Below the pieces are notes generated by a model, which saw nothing but the letters and a program-made list of their open reading frames with translations, ran no database searches and had not been told where the DNA came from. A DNA stretch of 64,000 nucleotides from Thermococcus guaymasensis DSM 11113 (GTDB lineage: Archaea > Methanobacteriota_B > Thermococci > Thermococcales > Thermococcaceae): positions 1,638,388 through 1,702,387 of the forward strand of contig NZ_CP007140.1 of the NCBI RefSeq assembly GCF_000816105.1, in the 5' to 3' direction. Below are positions 53,988 to 61,845 of the stretch, in pieces. Numbering within the stretch: the first letter of the stretch is position 1; each line of letters opens with the position of its first letter. The position numbers and the translations under genes are program-made.

Positions 53988-55067
53988 ATGTACGAGTTCA
54001 CCGAGGACTTCAGGCTCAGGAAAATTACGAAGTACGAGCTGGACGGTGTCGATGAGAGGGAAGACTTGGTGGTAATTCCTCCGTCCAGCAAGGCCGGGCC
54101 GTGCGGGAGCAACTGCCTCTTCTGCTACCTCAGACAGAACCCTCCGGAGATGATTTATAAGGTTTCCTTCCACGACACGCTGAACGACCCCGAGCTGGAG
54201 AAGAGAATCGCCTACGTGAGCGAGCACTATCCCGAGCTGTGGATTCGTGTTACCGACACGGCTGGAAACGTCGGGCTGGACGAGAAGAGAATCGAGAGTC
54301 TCCACGAAGCCGGCCTCGACGAGATGCAGATTTCTCTCCACACAACGAAGAAGGAAAGGCGAATCGCCCTCATGAGGAGCCCGCTCGCGGGGAGGCTGAT
54401 AGACCTCCTCCCTCTGGTTGCCGAGACATTCAGGGTAATAGCGGACATAATACTCACTCCAGGCTACAACGTCGATGACATCGGCGAGATAATAGAAGAT
54501 TTGGCCTCGATGGACGTTGCCGAGGTCAGGCTCTTCCCCGTCGGCGTAACTCGGTATAATCGGGACGTAAGACCCCTAACGAGGGAGGAGCTAATCTTCG
54601 TTAAGGAGACTGCCCTTGACGTTGGGAAGGAAACCGGGATAAAGGTCGTTATTCCGCCGATCTTCAAGGCCCTCCTCGGCGAGTTCCGACTTGATATTAA
54701 GCCCTTCGAGGTTGAGCCTGAGATACCCACGTACATACTGACCGGTGAGCTGGCCTATCCGGAGCTCAGGAGAGCCTTCCCGAGAATCCCCGTTGTGGCG
54801 GTCAAGAACGAGTTCTTCGGCGGGAACATAGGTACCGCTGGACTGCTCACGGGCAGGGACGTGCTGAGAACGGTTGAGAGGCTTCCAGAGGTGGATCTGG
54901 GAGTTGTTCTCCTCCCAGAGCTGATGTTCTATGGGGACAGAACACTCGACGGCTTCACGCGAGAAGAACTCGTTTCGAGAATCCTCGTGGAGAAGGGCTA
55001 CATCGTCGAGAGCGCCCTTGAGCCGGCTGAGATACCGCGCCTTCTGGAAAAAGTCGGGGCATTATAG
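53988..55067 (+). CDS. Radical SAM protein with DUF512
   Basis: 359 residues. The cluster cysteines are CGSNCLFCY (CxxxCxxC) at about 38-46. The C-terminal half, with [29 protein letters not shown], is the DUF512 region. Target unknown. The ATG at 53988 has no ribosome binding site and is about 26 nt after CTTTTAAAAG, so it is probably leaderless; earlier in-frame starts overlap the promoter. Confidence 0.85.
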   Translation: MYEFTEDFRLRKITKYELDGVDEREDLVVIPPSSKAGPCGSNCLFCYLRQNPPEMIYKVSFHDTLNDPELEKRIAYVSEHYPELWIRVTDTAGNVGLDEKRIESLHEAGLDEMQISLHTTKKERRIALMRSPLAGRLIDLLPLVAETFRVIADIILTPGYNVDDIGEIIEDLASMDVAEVRLFPVGVTRYNRDVRPLTREELIFVKETALDVGKETGIKVVIPPIFKALLGEFRLDIKPFEVEPEIPTYILTGELAYPELRRAFPRIPVVAVKNEFFGGNIGTAGLLTGRDVLRTVERLPEVDLGVVLLPELMFYGDRTLDGFTREELVSRILVEKGYIVESALEPAEIPRLLEKVGAL

Positions 55068-55149
55068 CGCCCCGGACCGGCTCGGCGCTCATAGGGTATA
55101 TCATCGCCTTCGCTCATCCCGTCTTGGATTCCTCACGGCCGGCCCGGGA

Positions 55150-55211
55150 CGGCGTCAGGGCCAGTCCTCGTCATCACAGGAGCTCGGTGCAATTCGCTGT
55201 CATCATCCGCG
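55150..55211 (-). ncRNA. Box C/D guide RNA (candidate)
   Basis: Read on the minus strand: C box ATGATGA (55200-55206), a 12-nt guide (55188-55199), D' box CCGA (55184-55187), C' box GTGATGA (55171-55177), a second 12-nt guide (55159-55170) and D box CTGA (55155-55158). Both spacers are exactly 12 nt, as required in archaeal C/D particles with L7Ae, Nop5 and fibrillarin. The RNA starts about 3-8 nt after the stop of the coiled-coil gene at 55214, so it may be cut from that transcript. It would guide 2'-O-methylation. The D' box is non-canonical. Confidence 0.7.
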
Positions 55212-55213
55212 GT

Positions 55214-55612
55214 TCAACCTTGAAGGTAGTAGGATATAAGCTTTCTCAGTTCTGGGTTTCTGTTAATGGGCTGTCTCAGGAAGCGCCTGAGCCCGTTGTT
55301 CTCGGCCATTAGACCTGATAACTCAATCGCTAGAAGCTTGTTGTCCTCGCTCAGTCCGTAGGCCTTAAAGCGGAGAGGGGCATACTCTTTTTCAAGCTCC
55401 CAGACTTTCCCTTCGAGCTCCTTAGCTGTCTCTTCAAGCTTTTCGAGTTCTCCCTTTGACTCCTTGAACTCCCCGGTGAGGGCGAGTGTAATGACTCTCC
55501 CAGGAGGAACACCGTACCTCTCGCTAAGACGCACTATCTCGCTCCATATCTCCGCGCTTATCTCGACCTCGATTTTTCCAAGACCCTTTTCGGGTTTGAT
55601 GACGATCTTCAT
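55214..55612 (-). CDS. Uncharacterised protein with a coiled coil, 132 residues
   Basis: The first 45 residues look like a small beta/helix domain with a possible ribbon-helix-helix (IEVEISAEIWSEIVRLSERYG). A coiled coil follows (ESKGELEKLEETAKELEGKVWELEKE), and the C-terminus is basic. I do not recognise it as a known family. The ATG at 55612 is the likely start; a GTG at 55621 is in frame but lies within the inverted repeat region. The coiled-coil gene at 55640 is just upstream in the same direction. Confidence 0.65.
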   Translation of the reverse strand: MKIVIKPEKGLGKIEVEISAEIWSEIVRLSERYGVPPGRVITLALTGEFKESKGELEKLEETAKELEGKVWELEKEYAPLRFKAYGLSEDNKLLAIELSGLMAENNGLRRFLRQPINRNPELRKLISYYLQG

Positions 55613-55637
55613 TCCGTTCACGCTCCATGAACGAACC

Positions 55638-55654
55638 GTTCACGATCTGTGAAC
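55638..55654. repeat. Inverted repeat between two coiled-coil genes
   Basis: GTTCAC and GTGAAC (6 bp, 5 apart) overlap the stop of the upstream coiled-coil gene; further CGTTCA/GAAC words lie just downstream. Possible operator or hairpin. Confidence 0.35.
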
Positions 55655-55972
55655 TTTCTCAAGCTCTTTCTTTTTCTCTTCAACTCTCTTCCTGAGCTCC
55701 TCGTTCTCCTTCCTTAACCTGTCCCTTTCCGCCATCATGAGTTCTTTGTCCCTCAGTGCTTTCTCGTAGAACTCCCTGAGCTCCCCAATCTCTCCTTCCA
55801 TCTCGCGGAGCTTCTCTTCGAGTTTCGCGATTTTCTCCCGGAGGAACTCCTCCCGCTCGGCTTTGAGGGTTTCTTCAACCTTTGGTAGGTTCTCGCGGAG
55901 GAGGACGTTTATATCGCGTCCTTTTAAGGATTTGAACTTTTCCTTTTCCAGAATAACCTTCATTTCGCTCAT
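55640..55972 (-). CDS. Uncharacterised coiled-coil protein, 110 residues
   Basis: Almost all of it is a heptad-rich helix (LREMEGEIGELREFYEKALRDKEL; RLRKENEELRKRVEEKKKELEKV). The first 25 residues are basic/acidic mixed. The ATG at 55972 overlaps the stop of the DNA glycosylase gene by 4 bases and follows GGAAGAAAAG. Function unknown; together with the next gene it may form a complex. Confidence 0.65.
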   Translation of the reverse strand: MSEMKVILEKEKFKSLKGRDINVLLRENLPKVEETLKAEREEFLREKIAKLEEKLREMEGEIGELREFYEKALRDKELMMAERDRLRKENEELRKRVEEKKKELEKVHRS

Positions 55973-56808
55973 CTTTTCTTCCTCTCCATCTCGGTCTTTC
56001 GGTCGTAGCAGGTGACGTAGAACGCCAAGAGGCCCTTCCACTTCCCGTAGGGCTCAAGCGTTTCCCTCACGTCCCTCTCGCGGACTTCCTTAACCCGTTT
56101 CCCGAAAATCTTCGCTATGCCCCTCCTAAGGCCGAGGTCTCCCGCTGGGTAGACGTTCTTCCTGAGGCCATAGGCGAGGAAGAGCTCCGCCGTCCACTTC
56201 CCTATTCCTCTGAACTTCGTGAGGTATCGGATAGCCTCCTCAACATCCCAGTCCCAGAGTTCTAGGTTCAGCTCCCCTCTGAGGTAGAGCTTTGTGAGGG
56301 ACCCTATGTAGTCGGCCCTGTAGCCGAGCTTCGCCTCCCTGAGCTTCTCCCTACCGAGCTTTGCAACCCTCTCTGCGGTTGGGAAGACGTAGAGGTCGCT
56401 GGTTTTCTCTCCGGCCAGCCTGACGAGGTTTTCTATCGTCCTCTGGGCGAATTCAAAGTTTACCTGCTGCTGGGCTGCCGTCTCGACCAGCGCCTGATAT
56501 GGGTCGGGTGCGGCGGGAGCAACGAGGCCGTAAAACTCGTCTATGAGGAAAGCGAAGGGTGAGTCGCTAATCTCGGCGTAGAAGGAGTCAAGGTCTGTGT
56601 CAAGACCCAGGATAAAGGCTATCTTTTCCCTGGCTTCTTTCCGCTCGCTTCGTCCCCACTCCTCGGGGAAATGGAACTCCCCGTCATAGGCAACAATTCC
56701 TGTCTTCCCGTCGCTGAGCCTTATCGCCTGGTAAAACGTCCCGTCCCTGAAAGCCCACGTGCCGTTCCGTATCATTTCTCTTGCCGTTTTCTCAAGGTCT
56801 ATCAACAT
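55969..56808 (-). CDS. DNA glycosylase, AlkA/OGG1-like HhH-GPD
   Basis: 279 residues. The helix-hairpin-helix is FRGIGKWTAELFLAYGLR, followed after a short loop by the catalytic aspartate in YPAGDLGLRRG. The N-terminal half resembles the TBP-like domain of AlkA/OGG1. There is no Lys before the Pro-Asp as in OGG1, so a monofunctional alkyl-base glycosylase is likelier. GGAGGGAGG precedes the ATG. It overlaps the PP-loop gene upstream by 17 bases. Confidence 0.85.
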   Translation of the reverse strand: MLIDLEKTAREMIRNGTWAFRDGTFYQAIRLSDGKTGIVAYDGEFHFPEEWGRSERKEAREKIAFILGLDTDLDSFYAEISDSPFAFLIDEFYGLVAPAAPDPYQALVETAAQQQVNFEFAQRTIENLVRLAGEKTSDLYVFPTAERVAKLGREKLREAKLGYRADYIGSLTKLYLRGELNLELWDWDVEEAIRYLTKFRGIGKWTAELFLAYGLRKNVYPAGDLGLRRGIAKIFGKRVKEVRERDVRETLEPYGKWKGLLAFYVTCYDRKTEMERKKR

Positions 56809-57403
56809 CCTCCCTCCACCCTAAAACTCTTGACTGGTAGTGCCTTTTTGGAAATATCTCCAGTGGGTCAATTCCCTTCTCGCGGAGCAAATGCCTCAGT
56901 TCGACTTCGTAGTCCGCTTTTTGCAGCTCCTCGCTCTCTCGGATCTCCACAACGAAGAGCCTTTCGGTAAGCTCGCGTATCGTCTTGTAACCAAGGCCGA
57001 GCAGGGGCCTGAGGTAAGCTACCCCGAACCTGTCCTCCAGAGAGCGGGTCTTCGGGAGATCGAGTAGCGGAACCCTGTCGTCCCTCCGCGTCCCGTCGCT
57101 CACCCTTTCCACCTCGGGAAGGGACGCTAAGGCCTCCAAAGCCCTCTCGTGGATGAACTGTATCGCGTTGTTGGGGTGGCCGTCGCGTATAGCTATCTCT
57201 CCAGCTTTTTCAAGGATTTCAAAGGGAAGCTCCAGAACTCTATGCCTGAACCCGAGCCTCTCTGCGGTCTCCTGCGCGTACTTCCAGTTGTCAAGCAGGC
57301 CGAAGGTAACCGTTACGAGCTCGACTTCGTAGCCCAGCCTGCTTAAGATCCAAGCGGCCAGGCTGGAGTCCTTTCCGCCGGAGTAGAGGTGGTGGACTTT
57401 CAT
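56792..57403 (-). CDS. PP-loop ATPase, ATP-pyrophosphatase fold
   Basis: 203 residues. SGGKDSSLAAWILSRLGYEV is the PP-loop at the N-terminus, and the HKKA-type downstream region is DGTRRDDRVPLLDLP. The family includes adenylating enzymes for tRNA thiolation and amidation; the substrate here is unknown. The ATG at 57403 follows GGTGATGACA. Its end overlaps the DNA glycosylase start by 17 bases, so both are in one transcript with the coiled-coil genes. Confidence 0.82.
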   Translation of the reverse strand: MKVHHLYSGGKDSSLAAWILSRLGYEVELVTVTFGLLDNWKYAQETAERLGFRHRVLELPFEILEKAGEIAIRDGHPNNAIQFIHERALEALASLPEVERVSDGTRRDDRVPLLDLPKTRSLEDRFGVAYLRPLLGLGYKTIRELTERLFVVEIRESEELQKADYEVELRHLLREKGIDPLEIFPKRHYQSRVLGWREDVDRP

Positions 57404-57512
57404 TGTCATCACCGGCTTTCGGTAGGTGGGGTCTTATTAAACTGATCCAAGATAGCTTTAAAAGGCCAACCTTTTTAAGGCCATTTCAGGCGAGAGGTTA
57501 GAGGTGAGAGAG

Positions 57513-57923
57513 ATGGAGAAACGCTTACCCGGCAAGGTGAGAAGGTCGCTCCGCGCGAGATACTACGACATCGAACCGCGAGCGTGGATTGGGAAGAAGG
57601 GCTTAGCTGAGAGTGTAATCGAGGAGATAAACACCCAGCTTGAGAAGGACGGCGTGCTGAAGGTTGAGATAAGGAAGGGAGCGCTCATCTCGACTGGACT
57701 GGACAGAAAAACCCTCGCTGAAAAGGTTGCAGAGCTGACGGACAGCGAGCTGATAGACGTCAGGGGCAAAAGGTTTATATTGTTCAAACCGAGGGAAGGC
57801 TGGGAAAGGTATTTAAGGCGCCTTGAAAGAAAGGCGTCGGCCGAGAGGCGGGAGAAGCCCGTCCGTAAAGTCAGGCTCGACATCGCTAACTTCAGGAAGA
57901 AGTTTAGAAAGGGGAGGGATTGA
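57513..57923 (+). CDS. CRM/YhbY-domain RNA-binding protein
   Basis: 136 residues. The central IGKKGLAESVIEEINTQLEKDGVLKVEIRKGAL segment is the CRM (CRS1-YhbY) fold, here with the IGK-G motif. The C-terminus is very basic (KKFRKGRD), in keeping with rRNA binding. It starts 3 bases before rps19e ends the pair, with GAGGTGAGAG before the ATG at 57513. Part of a cluster of information-processing genes. Confidence 0.85.
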   Translation: MEKRLPGKVRRSLRARYYDIEPRAWIGKKGLAESVIEEINTQLEKDGVLKVEIRKGALISTGLDRKTLAEKVAELTDSELIDVRGKRFILFKPREGWERYLRRLERKASAERREKPVRKVRLDIANFRKKFRKGRD

Positions 57924-57926
57924 AAG

Positions 57927-58379
57927 ATGGCGACTGTCTATGACGTTCCCGGTGACCTGCTCGTTGAGAGGGTCGCTCAGGCGCTGAAGGAGATAGAGGA
58001 GATAAAGCCCCCGGAGTGGGCTCCGTTCGTCAAGACCGGAAGACACAAGGAGAGGCTTCCGGAGCAGGAGGACTGGTGGTACTACCGCGTTGCCAGCATA
58101 CTCAGGAAGGTCTACATTGACGGCCCCGTCGGAATCGAGAGGCTCAGGACCTGGTACGGAGGCAGGAAGAACCGCGGACACGCCCCGGAGCACTTCTACA
58201 AGGCCGGGGGGAGCATCATAAGGAAGGCCCTCCAGCAGCTTGAGGCGGCTGGCTTCGTCCAGAAGGTTCCGGGCGAGGGAAGGGTCATAACCCCGAAGGG
58301 CCAGAGCTTCCTCGACAAGATCGCCACCGAGCTCAAGAAGGAGCTCGAGGAGCAGATCCCGGAGCTCAAGAAGTACTGA
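57927..58379 (+). CDS. rps19e: 30S ribosomal protein S19e
   Basis: 150 residues. [48 protein letters not shown] and the C-terminal [23 protein letters not shown] are the S19e signatures. Full length. It begins 3 bases after the CRM-domain gene, with GGGGAGGGATTG upstream. Confidence 0.96.
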   Translation: MATVYDVPGDLLVERVAQALKEIEEIKPPEWAPFVKTGRHKERLPEQEDWWYYRVASILRKVYIDGPVGIERLRTWYGGRKNRGHAPEHFYKAGGSIIRKALQQLEAAGFVQKVPGEGRVITPKGQSFLDKIATELKKELEEQIPELKKY

Positions 58380-58455
58380 GCTCCATCCTCTTTTCTCACA
58401 CACTATCCAATACATTTTTAACTTCGACTTCTGAGCCTCAACTGGGGGTGAGAGC

Positions 58456-58794
58456 ATGGCGGAGGACATAGAGGAGATTAGGAAGCGCAAGCTCATGGAG
58501 CTCCAGAAGAGGTACCTCGAACAGCAGAAGGCCCAGGAGGAGGCAATAAAACAGGAGATGGAGCTTGAGGCTCAGATTAATGCAATAATGAGGAAAATCC
58601 TGACGCCCGAAGCGAGGGAGAGGCTTGGCCGCGTCAAGCTCGTCAAGCCCGAACTCGCGAGGCAGGTTGAGCTCATTCTCGTTCAGCTCTATCAGGCAGG
58701 CCAAATAAGGGAGCCGATAGACGATGCCAAGCTGAAGAAGATTCTGGCTCAGATTGACGCAAGGACGAGAAGGGACTTTAGGATTAAGTGGTAG
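58456..58794 (+). CDS. PDCD5/TFAR19-like DNA-binding protein
   Basis: 112 residues. A charged N-terminal helix (EDIEEIRKRKLMELQKRYLE) and a helical core with LTPEARERLGRVKLVKPELARQVE match the PDCD5 family. In archaea it binds DNA and may assist chaperone functions. GGTGAGAGC precedes the ATG and a TATA element (CATTTTTAAC) lies near 58411. Confidence 0.92.
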   Translation: MAEDIEEIRKRKLMELQKRYLEQQKAQEEAIKQEMELEAQINAIMRKILTPEARERLGRVKLVKPELARQVELILVQLYQAGQIREPIDDAKLKKILAQIDARTRRDFRIKW

Positions 58795-58808
58795 CGGAAG
58801 GTGGGCCG

Positions 58809-59090
58809 ATGGAGGTCAAAAGGATAATCGAGATCCTCGACGAGAAGGGTGAGGTTAGCCTTGAGACTTGGAAGGCCGTCTCCGTGAAGAACAACAGGGA
58901 CGGGACAGTGGACATACTTTACCGGAACCTCCACCTTGGAAGTGACGACGACCCAGTGTTCCTGTGGATCTACGCGAACGTTGTCAATGACGGTGAGGAA
59001 GACGTTAGAGTCCTGGAACGAATCACGTTCAAGAGGGAAGACCTCGCCTGGATACTCCGCTACGTTCCCACCAAGAAGGCCGGAAAATGA
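58809..59090 (+). CDS. Uncharacterised small protein between PDCD5 and TFB genes
   Basis: 93 residues, alternating strands and helices (VKRIIEILDEKGEVSLETWK; DGTVDILYRNLHLGSDDDPVFLWIY). I do not recognise it. The ATG at 58809 follows AAGGTGGGC and starts 14 bases after the PDCD5 stop. Conserved position in the cluster is possible but cannot be tested here. Confidence 0.65.
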   Translation: MEVKRIIEILDEKGEVSLETWKAVSVKNNRDGTVDILYRNLHLGSDDDPVFLWIYANVVNDGEEDVRVLERITFKREDLAWILRYVPTKKAGK

Positions 59091-59097
59091 GTGGGAA

Positions 59098-59107
59098 CAT
59101 TTATAAG
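59098..59107 (+). promoter_or_regulatory. TATA box of the tfb gene
   Basis: CATTTATAAG about 37 nt before the GTG start, a well-formed archaeal TATA box. Confidence 0.6.
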
Positions 59108-59143
59108 ATGCACTCGTATAGGGCCCGCCGTGGGGGTGTTTAA

Positions 59144-60046
59144 GTGAGTAAGAAGAGGGTCTGCCCCATTTGCGGTTCAACCGAGTTTATTTACGATCCC
59201 AGCAGGGGAGAAGTCGTTTGTAAGGTGTGCGGCTACGTTATTGAGGAAAACGTCGTGGATATGGGGCCGGAGTGGAGGGCCTTTGATGCCAGCCAGAGGG
59301 AGAAGAGGGCCCGCGCCGGTGCACCCGAAAGCATACTTCTGCACGATAAGGGTCTCTCGACGGACATAGGCGTTGACCGCTCCCTCACCGGCTTGATGAG
59401 GGAGAAGATGTACCGGCTGAGGAAGTGGCAGAGCCGCCTGAGGGTCAGCGACGCCGCTGAGCGTAACCTCGCGTTTGCCCTGAGCGAACTCGACAGGCTC
59501 GCCAGCCACCTCAGGCTCCCAAGGCATGTGGAAGAGGAAGCCGCGAGACTCTATAGAGAGGCCGTGAGAAAGGGCCTTATTCGCGGCCGTTCTATAGAGA
59601 GCGTCATTGCGGCCTGTGTTTACGCAGCCTGCAGACTTCTTAAGATACCGAGGACTCTCGACGAGATAGCCGAAGTTTCTCGTGTGGACAAGAAGGAAAT
59701 CGGAAGGAGCTTCCGCTTCATAGCGAGGCACCTCAACCTCACTCCGAAGAAGCTCTTCGTTAAGCCCACCGACTATGTCAGCAAGTTCGCCGACGAGTTG
59801 GGCCTGAGTGAGAAGGTAAGGAGAAGGGCAATAGAACTGCTTGAGGAGGCCTACGAAAAGGGCCTCACGAGCGGAAAGAGCCCGGCCGGTCTCGTTGCAG
59901 CTGCCCTTTACATCGCGGGGATCATGGAAGGAGAGAGGAGGACCCAGCGCGAGGTGGCGGAGGTCGCGCGCGTTACAGAGGTAACGGTAAGAAACAGGTA
60001 CAAAGAGTTAATAGAGAAGCTGAACCTCAAGGTCCCGATAAGCTGA
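59144..60046 (+). CDS. tfb: Transcription initiation factor IIB (TFB1 type)
   Basis: 300 residues. The zinc ribbon CPICGSTEF...CKVCGYV (about 7-30), the B-finger/reader region WRAFDASQREKRARAGAPES, then two cyclin-like repeats (starting near 107 and 200) are the full TFIIB layout. It recruits RNA polymerase to TBP-TATA-BRE. It is TFB1-like. The start is GTG at 59144, 5 nt after GGGGGTG. Its stop abuts the convergent fen stop with no gap. Confidence 0.96.
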   Translation: MSKKRVCPICGSTEFIYDPSRGEVVCKVCGYVIEENVVDMGPEWRAFDASQREKRARAGAPESILLHDKGLSTDIGVDRSLTGLMREKMYRLRKWQSRLRVSDAAERNLAFALSELDRLASHLRLPRHVEEEAARLYREAVRKGLIRGRSIESVIAACVYAACRLLKIPRTLDEIAEVSRVDKKEIGRSFRFIARHLNLTPKKLFVKPTDYVSKFADELGLSEKVRRRAIELLEEAYEKGLTSGKSPAGLVAAALYIAGIMEGERRTQREVAEVARVTEVTVRNRYKELIEKLNLKVPIS

Positions 60047-61066
60047 TCAGCGGAACCAGCTCTCAAGCGTCCTCTGCTTTCCTGCTTTTACCGCCTTCTT
60101 TAGCCTTTCAAGGCCGTTTTTAACGCGTTCCTCGCTGAAGTCGTGCTCATCGCAGAGGAACTTCAGGATTCCCTCCTCGTCCGGCTCGCGCCACTTAAGG
60201 TCGTAGTCATCGGTAACCGGCGGGTTGAGGAAGAACTCCTTTATCTCATACAGGTCAACGTCGCTCTCCTTCTGATACTTTTTGAGCGGATCTTTTGAGC
60301 GCTTCACTATTGTCAATGCCTTCTTTGGCCCGATACCCTTGATTCCGCCGGGGTTGTAGTCCGTGCCGACGAGGATTGCCAGCTCAATGAGCTTTTCCCT
60401 GTCAATTCCGAGCTCCTTGAGTACCTCTTCAAGAACCACGAGCTCTGGCCTTACTTCAACGTAGACGTTCTTTCCGGGGAGCTTCCTCCTTCCCGTTATC
60501 GTGAGGTTCCTCACGAGCCTTGGCGCCCCGAAGAGGAGCGAGTCGTAGTCCTGGCTCGCGGAGGCGTATACCTTGCCCTCCTGTGCCATGTAAGCGGCCT
60601 GGGCCTCACCCTCGCTTGGGGCCTGGACGACGGGTATTCCCATAAGCTGGAGGAGCTTTTTGGCGTCTTCGATTAGGGTCTCGTTCAGCTTCGTCGCCCT
60701 CATCGCGTACTTCTTGGCCTCCTCTACCTCGCCCCTCTCAAGGGCCTCGTGCCATTTTTCCTCGGCCTCTTCTCTCGCCTCGCGCCTCTTCTCAAGCTCT
60801 TTTTTCTTAAATGCGGGGGGCTCACCGTCAAAGACGTAGGCTGGCTTTATTCCTGCCTCCATCAGGTTTATCGTCCTGTAGAAGAACCCGCTGAGGTGAG
60901 AGGTAATCCTCCCCCTTGAGTCCATGAGGGGTGTCCCATCGCGCTGTCTTATTGTCGAGAGGAACTGGTACATCGCATTGAACGCATCTATGGCGACCTT
61001 TTTTCCATAGAGGTTTTCAAGCTCAATTTCTTTTCTGGGAACCAACTCACCTATTTGGACTCCCAT
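60047..61066 (-). CDS. fen: Flap endonuclease 1
   Basis: 339 residues. The N-domain ([41 protein letters not shown]) and I-domain ([37 protein letters not shown]) carry the seven acidic metal ligands. The C-terminal QRTLESWFR is a PIP box for PCNA. It cuts 5' flaps in Okazaki-fragment maturation and repair. Abuts tfb at its end. Confidence 0.97.
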   Translation of the reverse strand: MGVQIGELVPRKEIELENLYGKKVAIDAFNAMYQFLSTIRQRDGTPLMDSRGRITSHLSGFFYRTINLMEAGIKPAYVFDGEPPAFKKKELEKRREAREEAEEKWHEALERGEVEEAKKYAMRATKLNETLIEDAKKLLQLMGIPVVQAPSEGEAQAAYMAQEGKVYASASQDYDSLLFGAPRLVRNLTITGRRKLPGKNVYVEVRPELVVLEEVLKELGIDREKLIELAILVGTDYNPGGIKGIGPKKALTIVKRSKDPLKKYQKESDVDLYEIKEFFLNPPVTDDYDLKWREPDEEGILKFLCDEHDFSEERVKNGLERLKKAVKAGKQRTLESWFR

Positions 61067-61112
61067 AGTGATCCACCCAAGAAAAGTGAGGAAAAGGAGT
61101 ATTTAGGGTTTG

Positions 61113-61173
61113 CCTCGGCCTACCGGGTTGCTCATCACACCTCAGGGAGGGGAAGGCTCCTCATCGGCTAATC
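61113..61173 (-). ncRNA. Possible box C/D-like RNA (weak)
   Basis: On the minus strand D' box CTGA (61142-61145) and C' box GTGATGA (61132-61138) are canonical and 3 nt apart. The outer boxes are degenerate: CGATGA near 61061-61166 region end and CCGA at 61115-61118, with guides of about 15 and 13 nt. It lies between psiE and fen. Confidence 0.3.
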
Positions 61174-61629
61174 CTTCTTGATGCCGTGGGTTATCAGGAA
61201 CTCCTCGTGTCTGGTTCTCCTCTGCCTTTCCTGCACGTAGATCCAGCCCATCACGAATATCAAAGCCGCAATGCCGAAGAGCGTCTGCCAGCCGAGCTGG
61301 TTGTAGTCAAGGGTTATTATAATCTTTCTCACCATCGCCAGGACACCGAGCTCGACGACGTTCCGCATGCTGACGTGGTGTTCAGTGACGTACAGGGTGA
61401 GCAGTTCGAATATTTCAAGGAAGATTATGATGAGAACTATCTGGTGGAGAACCTCCTCGATGTCAAAGGCGTGCATGCTTTCTGTAATAAGGTTGACCAT
61501 GAGATAAACCACGTAGCCCATAGTTACCGTCGCCAAGCCTATCACAACTATGTCAAAAAGCACGCTGAGCCACTTGAGAAGGAGGCTCTCGATGACGCCG
61601 GGGTCACGGTGTCTCTTGACCATATTCAT
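61168..61629 (-). CDS. PsiE-family membrane protein
   Basis: About 153 residues with four hydrophobic helices (LLKWLSVLFDIVVIGLATVT; IVLIIIFLEIFELLTLYVTE; LGWQTLFGIAALIFVMGWIY) and a basic loop. This is the PsiE pattern (phosphate-starvation-inducible E), function unknown. ATG codons at 61629 and 61623 are both possible; a GATTTAAG TATA box about 25 nt upstream favours a leaderless start at 61629. Confidence 0.8.
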   Translation of the reverse strand: MNMVKRHRDPGVIESLLLKWLSVLFDIVVIGLATVTMGYVVYLMVNLITESMHAFDIEEVLHQIVLIIIFLEIFELLTLYVTEHHVSMRNVVELGVLAMVRKIIITLDYNQLGWQTLFGIAALIFVMGWIYVQERQRRTRHEEFLITHGIKKD

Positions 61630-61845
61630 AACCCCAAGAGGGGTCACTTAAATCGCTAAAAACTTTTCGACAATCCTAAGGGTTCTTTGAAAGCCTAAGA
61701 AATCCTCATCGAGAATTTTGAAACATCGGTTGAGAACTTCCGGTCTTTAAACGTCCGTCGATTCCGATATCGGCAAAAAGAGAAGAGAAAGGTTTTAACT
61801 GGCTTTACAGACGTAAAAGCGTGAATGTCATCAGAGGTGATAAAG

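Noticed and set aside
55075-55140. A second C/D RNA next to the one at 55150
   Set aside because: Only loose GTGAGGA, CGATGAT and CCGA-like boxes with guides of 12 and about 14 nt; too many mismatches.
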